A stretch of DNA of 64,000 bases from Streptomyces alfalfae. GTDB lineage: Bacteria > Actinomycetota > Actinomycetes > Streptomycetales > Streptomycetaceae. Both the position numbers and the translations under genes were made by a program. The stretch spans positions 124,001 to 188,000 of the forward strand of contig NZ_QEXM01000051.1 in the NCBI RefSeq assembly GCF_004127445.1. The letters are read 5' to 3'. Positions 43,261 through 51,508 of the stretch are shown piece after piece. The notes under the pieces are model-generated. The model was not told the origin of the DNA, did no database searches, and saw only the letters and a program-made list of their open reading frames with translations. The stretch's first letter is position 1. Each line of letters starts with the position of its first letter.

Positions 43261-43923
43261 GTGACCGCACCGCTGACACCCCAACCCCCGCACGACCCCT
43301 GGCAGGCCCCCGCGCAGCCGTCGGGAGCCGCAGCTCCTTCCGGACACGAGGAGGACGGGCCCGGCATGAAGACGGAAGTGCGGCAGGCCGCGGTGATCGC
43401 GGCCGTGGTGGCCGTCAGCGGAGTGCTTCTCGGCCTCGCGTGGATGTGGCTGGCGCCGCGCGTGCCGCTCGTCTCCGACGGTGAGGCGGTGTATCTGAAG
43501 GACACCGAGGGCGAGCAGGCCATCGGGGTCGAGGGAACGTTCACCCTGCTCGCGCTCGGTTTCGGCGTCCTCAGCGGCGTCGTCGTCTTCCTGCTGCGCA
43601 GGCAGGGCGGGATACCCCTGGTCGCCGGTCTCGCGCTCGGCGGCCTGCTGGGCGCCCTGCTCGCGTGGCGGGCCGGGGTGTGGCTCGGCCCGGAGACGGA
43701 CGTCGTGGCGCACGCCAGGGCCGTGGGCAAGGGCGTCGTCTTCGACGCCCCGCTCGAACTGAAGGCCAAGGGCACGCTCCTCGCCTGGCCGGTGGCCGCG
43801 CTCGCCGTGCACCTCGGCCTCACCGCGCTCTTCGGACCGCGCGACCCCGAGCCGTATCCGCCGGTGGACTTCTACGGGCAGCCCCTCGACGACGACAGCC
43901 GCCCGCGGGGACCGCGGGACTGA
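43261..43923 (+). CDS. Membrane protein, possibly DUF2567
   Basis: 220 residues. A Pro/His-rich cytoplasmic tail (1-40) precedes four hydrophobic segments (about 43-65, 93-112, 120-142, 175-195); a loop after the first carries LVSDGEAVYLKDTEGEQ. Topology and setting fit the actinobacterial DUF2567 family, but this is from memory and not certain. Function unknown. It starts 34 nt after the ABC permease yet seems to have its own leaderless-type start; its stop lies 2 nt from the convergent bL37-like ORF. Confidence 0.75.
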   Translation: MTAPLTPQPPHDPWQAPAQPSGAAAPSGHEEDGPGMKTEVRQAAVIAAVVAVSGVLLGLAWMWLAPRVPLVSDGEAVYLKDTEGEQAIGVEGTFTLLALGFGVLSGVVVFLLRRQGGIPLVAGLALGGLLGALLAWRAGVWLGPETDVVAHARAVGKGVVFDAPLELKAKGTLLAWPVAALAVHLGLTALFGPRDPEPYPPVDFYGQPLDDDSRPRGPRD

Positions 43924-43925
43924 GC

Positions 43926-44000
43926 CTATGCGGGCCGCCTGCCGTGGTTGGCCCTGCGCTTCTTCGCCCGCCACTTCCGCATGCGCGTCTTCTTCGACAT
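43926..44000 (-). CDS. 24-residue basic protein resembling ribosomal protein bL37
   Basis: ATG 44000 to TAG 43926 encodes MSKKTRMRKWRAKKRRANH followed by GRRPA; 12 of 24 residues are Lys or Arg. Length, charge and the C-terminal ANHGRRP resemble bL37, a 24-residue protein seen in mycobacterial 50S ribosome structures that ends in a similar ANHGKRP motif (as I recall it). GAGG lies only a few nt before ATG, closer than usual, so the start signal is not ideal. It is downstream of, and on the same strand as, the YbaK-type gene (79 nt). Confidence 0.7.
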   Translation of the reverse strand: MSKKTRMRKWRAKKRRANHGRRPA

Positions 44001-44079
44001 GCCCTCGGTGCTAGTCGCGCCCGGCGACCCTGTCGAGGGCGCTTTCACGTCGTACCCGGCGGGCGGCCCGGACCGGCCG

Positions 44080-44586
44080 TCAGGCGCGGCCGATCGGGGC
44101 CAGGACCGCGGCGGTGAGTTCCGCCAGGTCGCCCGGTGCCAGCTCGACCTCCAGGCCCCTGCGGCCCGCCGAGACGCAGATCGTGGGGTGCCGCGCGGCG
44201 GAGTCGTCGAGGACCGTGCGCAGCCTCTTGCGCTGGCCGAGCGGGGAGATGCCGCCGCGCACATAGCCCGTGGTCCGCTCGGCCGCCGCCGGGTCGGCCA
44301 GCACGGCGCGCTTGCCGGAGACCGCGGCGGCCAGCGCCTTCAGGTCGAGGGAGCCCGAGACGGGCACCACGGCCACGGTCAGCTCGCCGTCGACCTCGGC
44401 GACCAGCGTCTTGAAGACCCGCTCCGGACAGACGCCCATGGCCTCGGCGGCCTCCTCGCCGTACGAGGGGTGGGTCGGGTCGTGCTCGTAGGAGTGCACC
44501 GTGAAGGCGGCGCCGGCCGCGGTGAGGGCGACCGTCGCCGGGGTGCCGCCCGCGCCGCCCGTCTGCTTCTTCTGCTTCTTCGCCAC
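44080..44586 (-). CDS. ybaK: YbaK/EbsC-type Cys-tRNA(Pro) deacylase
   Basis: 168-residue aminoacyl-tRNA editing-domain protein. YbaK enzymes hydrolyse mischarged Cys-tRNA(Pro) in trans. The protein shows the family's HSYEHDP start region, EEAAEAMGVCPERVFKTLV with the conserved Lys, VPVSGSLDLKALAAAV and the GYVRGGISPLGQRKRLRTV segment. The N-terminal tail is Lys-rich. Start GTG has GAGAGGG about 10 nt upstream. Lies 30 nt after the Lon-N gene on the same strand, so the two may share a transcript. Confidence 0.92.
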   Translation of the reverse strand: MAKKQKKQTGGAGGTPATVALTAAGAAFTVHSYEHDPTHPSYGEEAAEAMGVCPERVFKTLVAEVDGELTVAVVPVSGSLDLKALAAAVSGKRAVLADPAAAERTTGYVRGGISPLGQRKRLRTVLDDSAARHPTICVSAGRRGLEVELAPGDLAELTAAVLAPIGRA

Positions 44587-44616
44587 AGTCTCGCGCCCTC
44601 TCGCGCCTCGCGAACG

Positions 44617-45357
44617 TCAGTTCAGGCTGGTGGTGCCGCGCGTCAGGTCCAGCGCGGGCAGGGACGGCAGATTGCGGATGATCGCCGTCTCCGAACGCAG
44701 CAGGGCCAGCTCGTCCCGCAGCCGCGCCGCGACGTCCGCCGCCTCCAGGAGCCGCTGCTTGGTGGGGGTGTCCAGCACGGTCGCCGCGGCGACCAGGTAC
44801 GACACCACGGACGGCTCGTCCGGCAGCTCGGCGCCGGTGTTGGACAGCGAGCGCTCCCGCGCCCCGGCCAGGCGCTTCTGGTACGACCTGAAGGCGCGCA
44901 GGACGCCCTCGGCGAGCGGGCCCGCCTCCTCGCCGGGTTCCTCGGGCACCTCTTCGACCTCGGCGGTCAGGAAGGCCCCCGAGGCGTCGACCGAACGGAT
45001 CCGGACGCGGGACGTGCCCGTGGCGAGGACCTCGAAGCCGCCGTCGTCCCGCTCCCTGATCGTCGTCGCGTCCGCGACGCAGCCCATGGTGTGGAAGGCC
45101 TTGGCGGGGTCGGGGCCGAAGCCCGCGGCGGGGCCGTGTTCGGGCACGGCCGTCTGGTCGGGGAGCCCTGGCGCGCTCGGCGCCACCTCCGAGCCGTCGC
45201 GGATGGCGACGACGGCGAACCGGCGCCCCTCCTCCTCGGGCGTCTTGAGCAGCTCGCGCATCATGGCGCGATATCGCTCCTCGAAGACGTTCAGCGGCAG
45301 CACGAGGCCGGGGAACAGCACCGAGTCGAGCGGAAACAGCGGAAGCCGGATGGTCAC
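44617..45357 (-). CDS. Lon N-terminal (substrate-binding) domain protein
   Basis: 246-residue stand-alone LON-N domain, without the ATPase or protease parts. It starts VTIRLPLFPLDSVLFPG, continues LPLNVFEERYRAM and has the GCVADATTIRERDDGG region, then a helical C-terminal half (about 150-240). Such proteins are widespread in actinobacteria and presumably bind peptides or unfolded proteins; function is unproven. GTG 45357 is preferred over TTG 45366 because TAGGCT lies 8 nt before it, a leaderless-type start. Confidence 0.88.
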   Translation of the reverse strand: MTIRLPLFPLDSVLFPGLVLPLNVFEERYRAMMRELLKTPEEEGRRFAVVAIRDGSEVAPSAPGLPDQTAVPEHGPAAGFGPDPAKAFHTMGCVADATTIRERDDGGFEVLATGTSRVRIRSVDASGAFLTAEVEEVPEEPGEEAGPLAEGVLRAFRSYQKRLAGARERSLSNTGAELPDEPSVVSYLVAAATVLDTPTKQRLLEAADVAARLRDELALLRSETAIIRNLPSLPALDLTRGTTSLN

Positions 45358-45365
45358 GACCGGCA

Positions 45366-45371
45366 AGCCTA
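45366..45371 (-). promoter_or_regulatory. -10-like hexamer 8 nt before the Lon-N gene
   Basis: TAGGCT on the minus strand, eight bases, GTG. Its first three bases are the TAG stop codon of the preceding gene, so the promoter would overlap that gene's end. Confidence 0.4.
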
Positions 45372-46370
45372 ATGGTCGTCGGAGCGTCCGCGTCCGCGCG
45401 GAGGGCGCAGCGGCGTCATCGACGCCACTTCGAGGCGCACGCCGTCGCGCAGTTCGAGGAACTGGCCCAGCGGGTCGTCGGAGAGCCGGTCCCAGGGAAA
45501 GGACGTGGCGTACGGGCCGACCAGGCGCAGCTGCTCCAGGGCGTCGTCCCAGCGCTCCAGGCGGACCAGGACGTAGGTGAGGAGGTTGCGGACCTCGGCG
45601 GGCCAGGGGTCCCCGGTGGCGTAGTCGCGGGAGAGGCCGATGGCGAGGTCGGCCGCCGCGTCCAGGCGCTCACGGGGCACCTTGCCCGTGGGACTGGTGA
45701 GGTAGGCGAAGGCGGCGCGGGCCGGCAGGACCTGTATCAGCGACCCCGGCAGCGCGTCGGCGGCGGCGCGCTCGGCGAAGTCGAAGCACTCGCTGTGCGA
45801 GCCGTACCAGGCGGCCGAGAGGTACTGCAGGGCCGAGGCGTGGCAGCCGTAGTGGTACGAGGAGCGGCGCACCGCGTGCGCCCAGAGCTGCTCGAAGACG
45901 GTGTGCGGGGCGTGGGTGCCGCGCGCGTGGTCCAGGGCGATCCGCCAGGGCACGGGGTCGCGCGGATCGGCCTCCGCGGCGGCGGTGATCAGCGGGCTCA
46001 CCTCGCGCAGCAGTTCGGCCCGCGCCGGTGACTCCCAGCCGCGGACGACCGCGAGCTCGGCCTTGACGAGCAGCAGGTCGGGGTCGTGCGGGGAGGCGCG
46101 GAGCCAGTCGTCGAACCACTCGGGGCGGGAGCGGGCGAAGGCGGCGAGGCGGGTGGTGTAGCGGTCGCGGTTCTCCCACTCGGCGGCCTCGCGGGTCATG
46201 GCGAGCAGCTTGGCCGCGGGACCGTGGTCGCCGCGGCCGGCGGCCACGAGGGCCGGGGCGAGCCGCTCGTCGGGTACGTCGAGGAGCACCTCGTCGTCCG
46301 GCGGGAGACCGACGGCAAGGCGCGGGGTGTGCCGCACCATGCGGGCGGTGCGGATGAAGGCACGCAGCAT
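45369..46370 (-). CDS. Unknown protein with TPR-like helical repeats
   Basis: 333 residues, soluble, Ala/Leu/Arg-rich and almost wholly helical. The middle (about 60-290) resembles tetratricopeptide-type helical pairs, for example WFDDWLRASPHDPDLLLVKA and LERWDDALEQLRLVG, but no strict TPR consensus repeats in register. The N-terminus MLRAFIRTARMVRHTPRLA is basic. AAAGGAGGG precedes the ATG, a strong ribosome site. I recognise no family; a scaffold role is a guess from the fold. Confidence 0.75.
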   Translation of the reverse strand: MLRAFIRTARMVRHTPRLAVGLPPDDEVLLDVPDERLAPALVAAGRGDHGPAAKLLAMTREAAEWENRDRYTTRLAAFARSRPEWFDDWLRASPHDPDLLLVKAELAVVRGWESPARAELLREVSPLITAAAEADPRDPVPWRIALDHARGTHAPHTVFEQLWAHAVRRSSYHYGCHASALQYLSAAWYGSHSECFDFAERAAADALPGSLIQVLPARAAFAYLTSPTGKVPRERLDAAADLAIGLSRDYATGDPWPAEVRNLLTYVLVRLERWDDALEQLRLVGPYATSFPWDRLSDDPLGQFLELRDGVRLEVASMTPLRPPRGRGRSDDH

Positions 46371-46528
46371 CGTGCCCTCCTTTGCGCCTCAACCGGGGCC
46401 CGCTCGCGCGGCCCGCCGGTCACCTTCGTGGTTGCTCACATGTCTGCCTGCGCTGGGATGACGGTCCGGGGACGGCGAAGGTTGCCCGGGGGCGGATAAC
46501 GGTTCAGCCGCGGGCGGGCGCGGTGGCG

Positions 46529-46544
46529 CCGGGCCGCGGCCCGG
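46529..46544 (-). terminator. GC palindrome after the beta-helix-like membrane gene
   Basis: A 16-bp perfect palindrome 4 nt beyond the stop codon on the minus strand; no U-tract. Confidence 0.45.
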
Positions 46545-46548
46545 GGTT

Positions 46549-48123
46549 TCAGTTGCGCCGCAGGAGCCGGGTCGCGCCCGCCGCCACCGTCGTGGCCAGG
46601 ACCCAGCCGAGCAGGATCAGCGCGGTGGAGAACCACTGCCAGCCGCCGTTGAGCTGCCAGTAGCTGTCCTGGCCGAGGTTGATGACGGGCAGCAGCAGGT
46701 CGAGGGAGAAGAGCGCGGGGTTCCAGTTCGGGTGCTCGCCCGGTTTGATGGCCGGGTGCTCGGCGTGCGAGAACGCGACCGCGCTGACCGCCCACAGCAC
46801 GGCCATCCACACCGCGGCCCGGCCGGGCCGGTAGCCGTACGCGACCGTCCAGTCCTGCGCGTAACCCCACAGCTTCGCCGCCAGCGGCAGCGTCTCGCGG
46901 CGCCTGCGCTGCTTGGCCAGGAGCACCTCGCGGGCATCGGCGTCCTCGCCTCCGTTGCGCAGCACGGCGGCCAGTTTCTCGTACGGCTCGGGGTTGTACT
47001 CGGCGGTCGCCGCCGCCACCCAGGCCAGCCGCCGCTCCAGCGTGAAGCTGCCCTGCGGCACGAGGTTCTCGTAGCTGAAGCCGCCCATCTGGAGGCCGCC
47101 GGGGCCCGGCCAGCTCGTCGCCCGGTCGATGAGGTTGACGACCCTGGCGCCGGACAGCACGACCTTGCCGCGCTGCGGCGCCTCGCCGAGGAAGCGCAGC
47201 TCGGGCGTCTGGACGCGGCGCAGCGAGATCTCCTGGTCGTTCTGGAGGGCGAAGCGGGCCTGCGCGAAGTCGATGGCGTCGCCGAAGCGGCCGTCGTCGA
47301 GCCGGACGCCGCCCTCGCACTCGAAGCGCTGCACGCGCGTGCCGCGCGCCGGGGTGGTGCCGGAGGTCTGCGGGGGATTGCCGACGGCGGCCGGGGTGAG
47401 GTAGAGCGTGCGCTCGACGGTGAGCTGCGGGGCGTTGAGCGCGTACCGGCCGTACTGGTTGATCAGCCTGCTGCCGCGCAGGCTCAGCGAGACGCCGATC
47501 TTCGCGCCGCGCATGCTCAGCTCGCCGTGCGACTCCATCATCTCGGCCTGGAGGTCCTGGCCGACGGTGAGGCCGTCGCCGGTGATCGAGCGGCTGCGCC
47601 GGTCGCGGTAGACCACCGCCTGGTTGAGCAGCAGGTCGGTGCCGATCTGGGCGTCGGTGAGCCGGATGCCGTTGTGCACCCGGCAGCGCGGCAGGTGCAG
47701 ATCGCCCTCGGTGTGCAGCCGGGCCGCCTCGATGCGCGGGATCGAGCAGTCGACGAGGCGCAGCGTGGCGAAGCGGGACTCCGGCAGAAGCACCTCCTTC
47801 TCGAAACGGCAGTGCTTCAGCTCGGTGTACGGGGCGACGGTGCCGCCCGCCAGGTCGAGGACGTCGGTGATCTGCACGCCCGCGAGCTTCAGCGAGGAGA
47901 CCCGTCCCGCGAGGGCCGGCGGGCCGTCCAGGAGCAGCCAGCACACGATGCGCGCCCGCACGCTGCGCTCGGGCCCCCACGGGTGCCCGCCGTGCGGGTC
48001 GTCCGCCGCGGCGTCCCCCGACCGGAGGTCGTAGACGGTGCCGTTGCGGAAGGCCTGCCACATGCCGATCTCCGCGGCGGTCAGCCCGTCGGGCGGATCT
48101 CCGGCGCCGGCGTCGTCCACCAC
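46549..48123 (-). CDS. Predicted beta-helix-like protein with C-terminal membrane anchor
   Basis: 524 residues. From about 70 to 350 the sequence shows repeating short strands with regularly spaced hydrophobics (LKLAGVQITDVLDLAGG, LRLVDCSIPRIEAARL, IRLTDAQIGTDLLLNQ, LSMRGAKIGVSLSLRG), like pentapeptide-repeat or bactofilin-type beta helices, though without a strict A(D/N)LXX pattern. Residues about 350-430 are helical and charged. Three hydrophobic segments end the protein (about 435-455, 470-490, 500-520). Such proteins are sometimes labelled oxidoreductases; I see no nucleotide-binding or redox motif to support that. First GTG follows GGGGAGG. Confidence 0.75.
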   Translation of the reverse strand: MVDDAGAGDPPDGLTAAEIGMWQAFRNGTVYDLRSGDAAADDPHGGHPWGPERSVRARIVCWLLLDGPPALAGRVSSLKLAGVQITDVLDLAGGTVAPYTELKHCRFEKEVLLPESRFATLRLVDCSIPRIEAARLHTEGDLHLPRCRVHNGIRLTDAQIGTDLLLNQAVVYRDRRSRSITGDGLTVGQDLQAEMMESHGELSMRGAKIGVSLSLRGSRLINQYGRYALNAPQLTVERTLYLTPAAVGNPPQTSGTTPARGTRVQRFECEGGVRLDDGRFGDAIDFAQARFALQNDQEISLRRVQTPELRFLGEAPQRGKVVLSGARVVNLIDRATSWPGPGGLQMGGFSYENLVPQGSFTLERRLAWVAAATAEYNPEPYEKLAAVLRNGGEDADAREVLLAKQRRRRETLPLAAKLWGYAQDWTVAYGYRPGRAAVWMAVLWAVSAVAFSHAEHPAIKPGEHPNWNPALFSLDLLLPVINLGQDSYWQLNGGWQWFSTALILLGWVLATTVAAGATRLLRRN

Positions 48124-48273
48124 TGCTGTCGTCCTCCCCGTCCCCGCGGTGCACTGCTTCGTACACCTGTTTCATGCCCGCTGTGTGACCGGCTGAACGC
48201 TAGTGGTGAACACCGTCTTCCGGGGTCCATATCAGCCAGTGATACGGACGTCGGGCGCCGAAAGAAGGTCTGA

Positions 48274-48279
48274 GAGAAT
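48274..48279 (+). promoter_or_regulatory. -10-like hexamer 7 nt before hisD
   Basis: GAGAAT, seven bases, GTG. No ribosome site before hisD; the his operon may start with a leaderless hisD mRNA. Confidence 0.45.
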
Positions 48280-48286
48280 TGGCCAT

Positions 48287-49621
48287 GTGATCTCTCGAAT
48301 CGATCTGCGCGGCGACGCCCTCACGGAATTCCCGTCGGGGTCCGCCCTTCGCGCCCTGCTGCCCCGTGCCGACTTCGACGTCGCGGCCGCCCTGGAGAAG
48401 GTGCGGCCCATCTGCGAGGACGTGCATCATCGTGGCGACGCGGCGCTGATCGAGCTCGCGGAGAAATTCGACGGCGTCCGCCTGGACCAGGTCCGGGTGC
48501 CCGCCGCCGCGCTCACCGAGGCCCTGGCCGGTCTCGACCCCGTCGTGCGCGAGGCCCTGGAAGAGTCGATCCGCCGCGCCCGCGCCGTCCACCGCGAGCA
48601 GCGCCGCGCCCCGCACACCACGAAGGTCGTGCCCGGCGGCTCGGTCACCGAGAAGTGGGTGCCCGTCGAGCGCGTCGGGCTCTACGCCCCGGGCGGCCGG
48701 TCCGTCTACCCCTCCTCCGTGATCATGAACGCGGTGCCCGCGCAGGAGGCCGGCGTCGCGTCGATGGCGCTCGCCTCACCGCCGCAGGCCGACTTCGGCG
48801 GCCTGCCGCACCCGACGATCCTCGCCGCCTGCGCCCTCCTCGGCATCGACGAGGTGTACGCGGTCGGCGGCGCCCAGGCCGTCGCGATGTTCGCGTACGG
48901 CACCGAGACCTGCGCCCCCGCCAACATGGTGACCGGCCCCGGCAACATCTGGGTCGCCGCCGCCAAGCGCTACTTCACCGGCCGCATCGGCATCGACACC
49001 GAGGCCGGGCCGACCGAGATCGCGGTCCTCGCCGACGACACCGCCGACGCCGCGCACGTCGCCTCCGACCTGATCAGCCAGGCCGAGCACGACCCGCTCG
49101 CCGCCGCCGTGCTCGTCACCGACTCGCCCGCCCTCGCGGACGCGGTCGAGAAGGAGATCCAGCCGCAGGTCGCGGCCACCAAGCACGTCGAGGACCGCAT
49201 CGTCCCCGCCCTCCGGGGCCGCCAGTCCGCGATCGTCCTGGTCGACGGCGTCGAGGAGGGCCTGCGGGTCGTCGACGCGTACGGCGCCGAGCACCTGGAG
49301 ATCCAGACCGCCGACGCCGCCGCCGTCGCCGACCGCGTGAAGAACGCGGGCGCAATCTTCGTGGGCCCCTGGTCGCCCGTCTCCCTCGGCGACTACTGCG
49401 CGGGCTCCAACCACGTCCTGCCCACCGGCGGCTGCGCCTGCCACTCCTCGGGCCTTTCCGTGCAGTCCTTCCTGCGCGGCGTCCACATCGTCGACTACAC
49501 CCGCGAGGCCCTCGCCGACGTCGCGCACCACGTCGTGACACTCGCCGAGGCCGAGGACCTCCCGGCGCACGGCGCGGCGATCAAGGCGAGGTTCGGCTGG
49601 AAGGTGCCGGGAGCCAAGTGA
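48287..49621 (+). CDS. hisD: Histidinol dehydrogenase
   Basis: 444-residue Zn/NAD enzyme catalysing the last two oxidations to histidine. Conserved parts include YAPGGRSVYPSSVIMNA, TGPGNIWVAAAKR, AGPTEIAVLAD, the catalytic-site SQAEHDP (Glu/His) and the late SNHVLPTGG with zinc ligands. Start GTG gives VISRIDLRGD, the usual N-terminus. It heads the his operon and its stop overlaps hisC as GTGA. Confidence 0.96.
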   Translation: MISRIDLRGDALTEFPSGSALRALLPRADFDVAAALEKVRPICEDVHHRGDAALIELAEKFDGVRLDQVRVPAAALTEALAGLDPVVREALEESIRRARAVHREQRRAPHTTKVVPGGSVTEKWVPVERVGLYAPGGRSVYPSSVIMNAVPAQEAGVASMALASPPQADFGGLPHPTILAACALLGIDEVYAVGGAQAVAMFAYGTETCAPANMVTGPGNIWVAAAKRYFTGRIGIDTEAGPTEIAVLADDTADAAHVASDLISQAEHDPLAAAVLVTDSPALADAVEKEIQPQVAATKHVEDRIVPALRGRQSAIVLVDGVEEGLRVVDAYGAEHLEIQTADAAAVADRVKNAGAIFVGPWSPVSLGDYCAGSNHVLPTGGCACHSSGLSVQSFLRGVHIVDYTREALADVAHHVVTLAEAEDLPAHGAAIKARFGWKVPGAK

Positions 49622-50733
49622 CCAGGATCGACGACCTCCCCGTCCGCGACGAGCTGCGCGGCAAGTCCCCCTACGGCGCGCCCCAGCTCGACGTACCCGT
49701 ACGCCTGAACACCAACGAGAACCCCTACCCGCTGCCCGAACCGCTCGTCGAGCGCATCGCCGAGCGGGTGCGCGAGGCCGCCCGCGACCTCAACCGCTAC
49801 CCCGACAGGGACGCGGTCGAGCTGCGCACCGCCCTCGCGCGCTACCTCAGCGACACCGCGGGCCACGAGGTCGCCCTCGCCGACGTGTGGGCGGCCAACG
49901 GCTCCAACGAAGTCATCCAGCAGCTCCTGCAGACCTTCGGCGGGCCCGGCAGGACGGCCATCGGCTTCGAGCCCTCGTACTCGATGCACGGCCTGATCGC
50001 CCGCGGCACCGGCACCGGCTGGATCTCGGGCCCGCGCAACGACGACTTCACCATCGACGTCGAGGCCGCGAAGCGCGCGCTCGCCGAGCACCGGCCCGAC
50101 GTCGTCTTCATCACCACGCCCAACAACCCCACGGGCACCGCGGTCCCCGCCGAGACGGTCCGCGCGCTGTACGACGCCGCGCAGGCCGCGAAGCCGTCCC
50201 TGGTCGTGGTCGACGAGGCCTACGTGGAGTTCAGCCACGGCGCCTCGCTGCTCCCGCTGATCGAGGGGCGGCAGAACCTCGTCGTCTCACGGACCATGTC
50301 CAAGGCCTTCGGCGCGGCCGGGCTGCGCCTCGGCTACCTCGCCGCCGACCCGGCGGTCGTCGACGCCGTACAGCTCGTGCGCCTGCCGTACCACCTCTCG
50401 GCCGTCACCCAGGCCACCGCGCTCGCCGCCCTCGAACACACCGACACGCTCCTGAAGTACGTGGAGCAGCTCAAGGCCGAGCGGGACCGCCTCGTCGCCG
50501 AACTGCGCGCGGCGGGGTACGAGGTGACCGAGTCCGACGCCAACTTCGTGCAGTTCGGACGGTTCGTGGGAGAGGGAGCCGCCCACGAGGTGTGGCGGAA
50601 GATCCTCGACCGGGGCGTCCTGGTCAGGGACAACGGCGTCCCCGGGTGGCTGCGGGTCACCGCGGGAACCCCCGACGAAAACGACGCGTTCCTCGATGCG
50701 GTACGCGAACTCAAGAAGGAGCGACACGCATGA
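49618..50733 (+). CDS. hisC: Histidinol-phosphate aminotransferase
   Basis: 371-residue class II fold-type I PLP aminotransferase making histidinol phosphate. It has RLNTNENPYPLP, the cofactor-contact segment TPNNPTGT, VVVDEAYVEFS, and the PLP lysine in RTMSKAFGAAGLRLGY. GTG overlaps the hisD stop and the gene ends in an ATGA overlap with hisB, so hisD-hisC-hisB are translated as a coupled set. Confidence 0.96.
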   Translation: MTRIDDLPVRDELRGKSPYGAPQLDVPVRLNTNENPYPLPEPLVERIAERVREAARDLNRYPDRDAVELRTALARYLSDTAGHEVALADVWAANGSNEVIQQLLQTFGGPGRTAIGFEPSYSMHGLIARGTGTGWISGPRNDDFTIDVEAAKRALAEHRPDVVFITTPNNPTGTAVPAETVRALYDAAQAAKPSLVVVDEAYVEFSHGASLLPLIEGRQNLVVSRTMSKAFGAAGLRLGYLAADPAVVDAVQLVRLPYHLSAVTQATALAALEHTDTLLKYVEQLKAERDRLVAELRAAGYEVTESDANFVQFGRFVGEGAAHEVWRKILDRGVLVRDNGVPGWLRVTAGTPDENDAFLDAVRELKKERHA

Positions 50734-51323
50734 GCCGCGTAGGACGGGTCGAACGCACCACGAAGGAGACGTCGGTCGTCGTCGAGATCGACCTCGACGG
50801 CACCGGAAAGGTCGACGTGTCGACCGGCGTCGGCTTCTACGACCACATGCTCGACCAGCTCGGCCGCCACGGCCTGTTCGACCTCACCGTCAAGACCGAG
50901 GGCGACCTGCACATCGACTCGCACCACACGATCGAGGACACCGCGCTCGCCATCGGCGCCGCCTTCAAGCAGGCCCTCGGCGACAAGGTGGGCATCTACC
51001 GCTTCGGCAACTGCACGGTCCCGCTCGACGAGTCCCTGGCCCAGGTGACCGTCGACCTCAGCGGCCGGCCGTACCTCGTGCACACCGAGCCGGAGAACAT
51101 GGCGCCGATGATCGGCGCGTACGACACGACGATGACCCGGCACATCCTGGAGTCCTTCGTCGCGCAGGCGCAGATCGCCCTGCACGTCCACGTGCCTTAC
51201 GGCCGCAACGCCCACCACATCGTGGAGTGCCAGTTCAAGGCCCTGGCCCGCGCCCTGCGGTACGCCTCGGAGCGAGACCCGCGCGCCGCCGGAATCCTCC
51301 CCTCCACGAAGGGCGCGCTGTAA
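50730..51323 (+). CDS. hisB: Imidazoleglycerol-phosphate dehydratase
   Basis: 197-residue monofunctional IGP dehydratase; the histidinol-phosphatase domain found in enterobacterial HisB is absent. Metal-binding motifs are GVGFYDHMLDQLGRHG, DLHIDSHHTIEDT and the second HHIVECQFKALARAL. ATG overlaps the hisC stop. Downstream, a tiny membrane-protein gene starts 4 nt after the stop. Confidence 0.96.
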   Translation: MSRVGRVERTTKETSVVVEIDLDGTGKVDVSTGVGFYDHMLDQLGRHGLFDLTVKTEGDLHIDSHHTIEDTALAIGAAFKQALGDKVGIYRFGNCTVPLDESLAQVTVDLSGRPYLVHTEPENMAPMIGAYDTTMTRHILESFVAQAQIALHVHVPYGRNAHHIVECQFKALARALRYASERDPRAAGILPSTKGAL

Positions 51324-51327
51324 AGCC

Positions 51328-51492
51328 ATGACCGGCCTCAACACCATCCTCATCGTCGTCGGCCTCTTCCTGATCGGCGGCGTCATCTCCTTCGTCAAGC
51401 AGGGGATGCCCAAGAGCCTGATCACGCTGCTCTCCATCGGCGCCGTGATGTGCCTGGCGGCGGGCATCCTGCGGCTCGACTACTGGAACTGA
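51328..51492 (+). CDS. 54-residue membrane protein inside the his operon
   Basis: Begins MTGLNTILIVVGLFLIGG; two hydrophobic segments (about 5-21 and 32-48) are joined by a short basic loop FVKQGMPKS, and it ends RLDYWN. A hairpin-like two-helix membrane protein is predicted. It starts 4 nt after hisB and ends 16 nt before hisH, so it is transcribed with the operon and under the same control. It has no known catalytic motif; I recall comparable small ORFs at this place in other streptomycetes but no assigned function. Confidence 0.85.
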   Translation: MTGLNTILIVVGLFLIGGVISFVKQGMPKSLITLLSIGAVMCLAAGILRLDYWN

Positions 51493-51508
51493 CGGGGGCG
51501 TACGAGAC

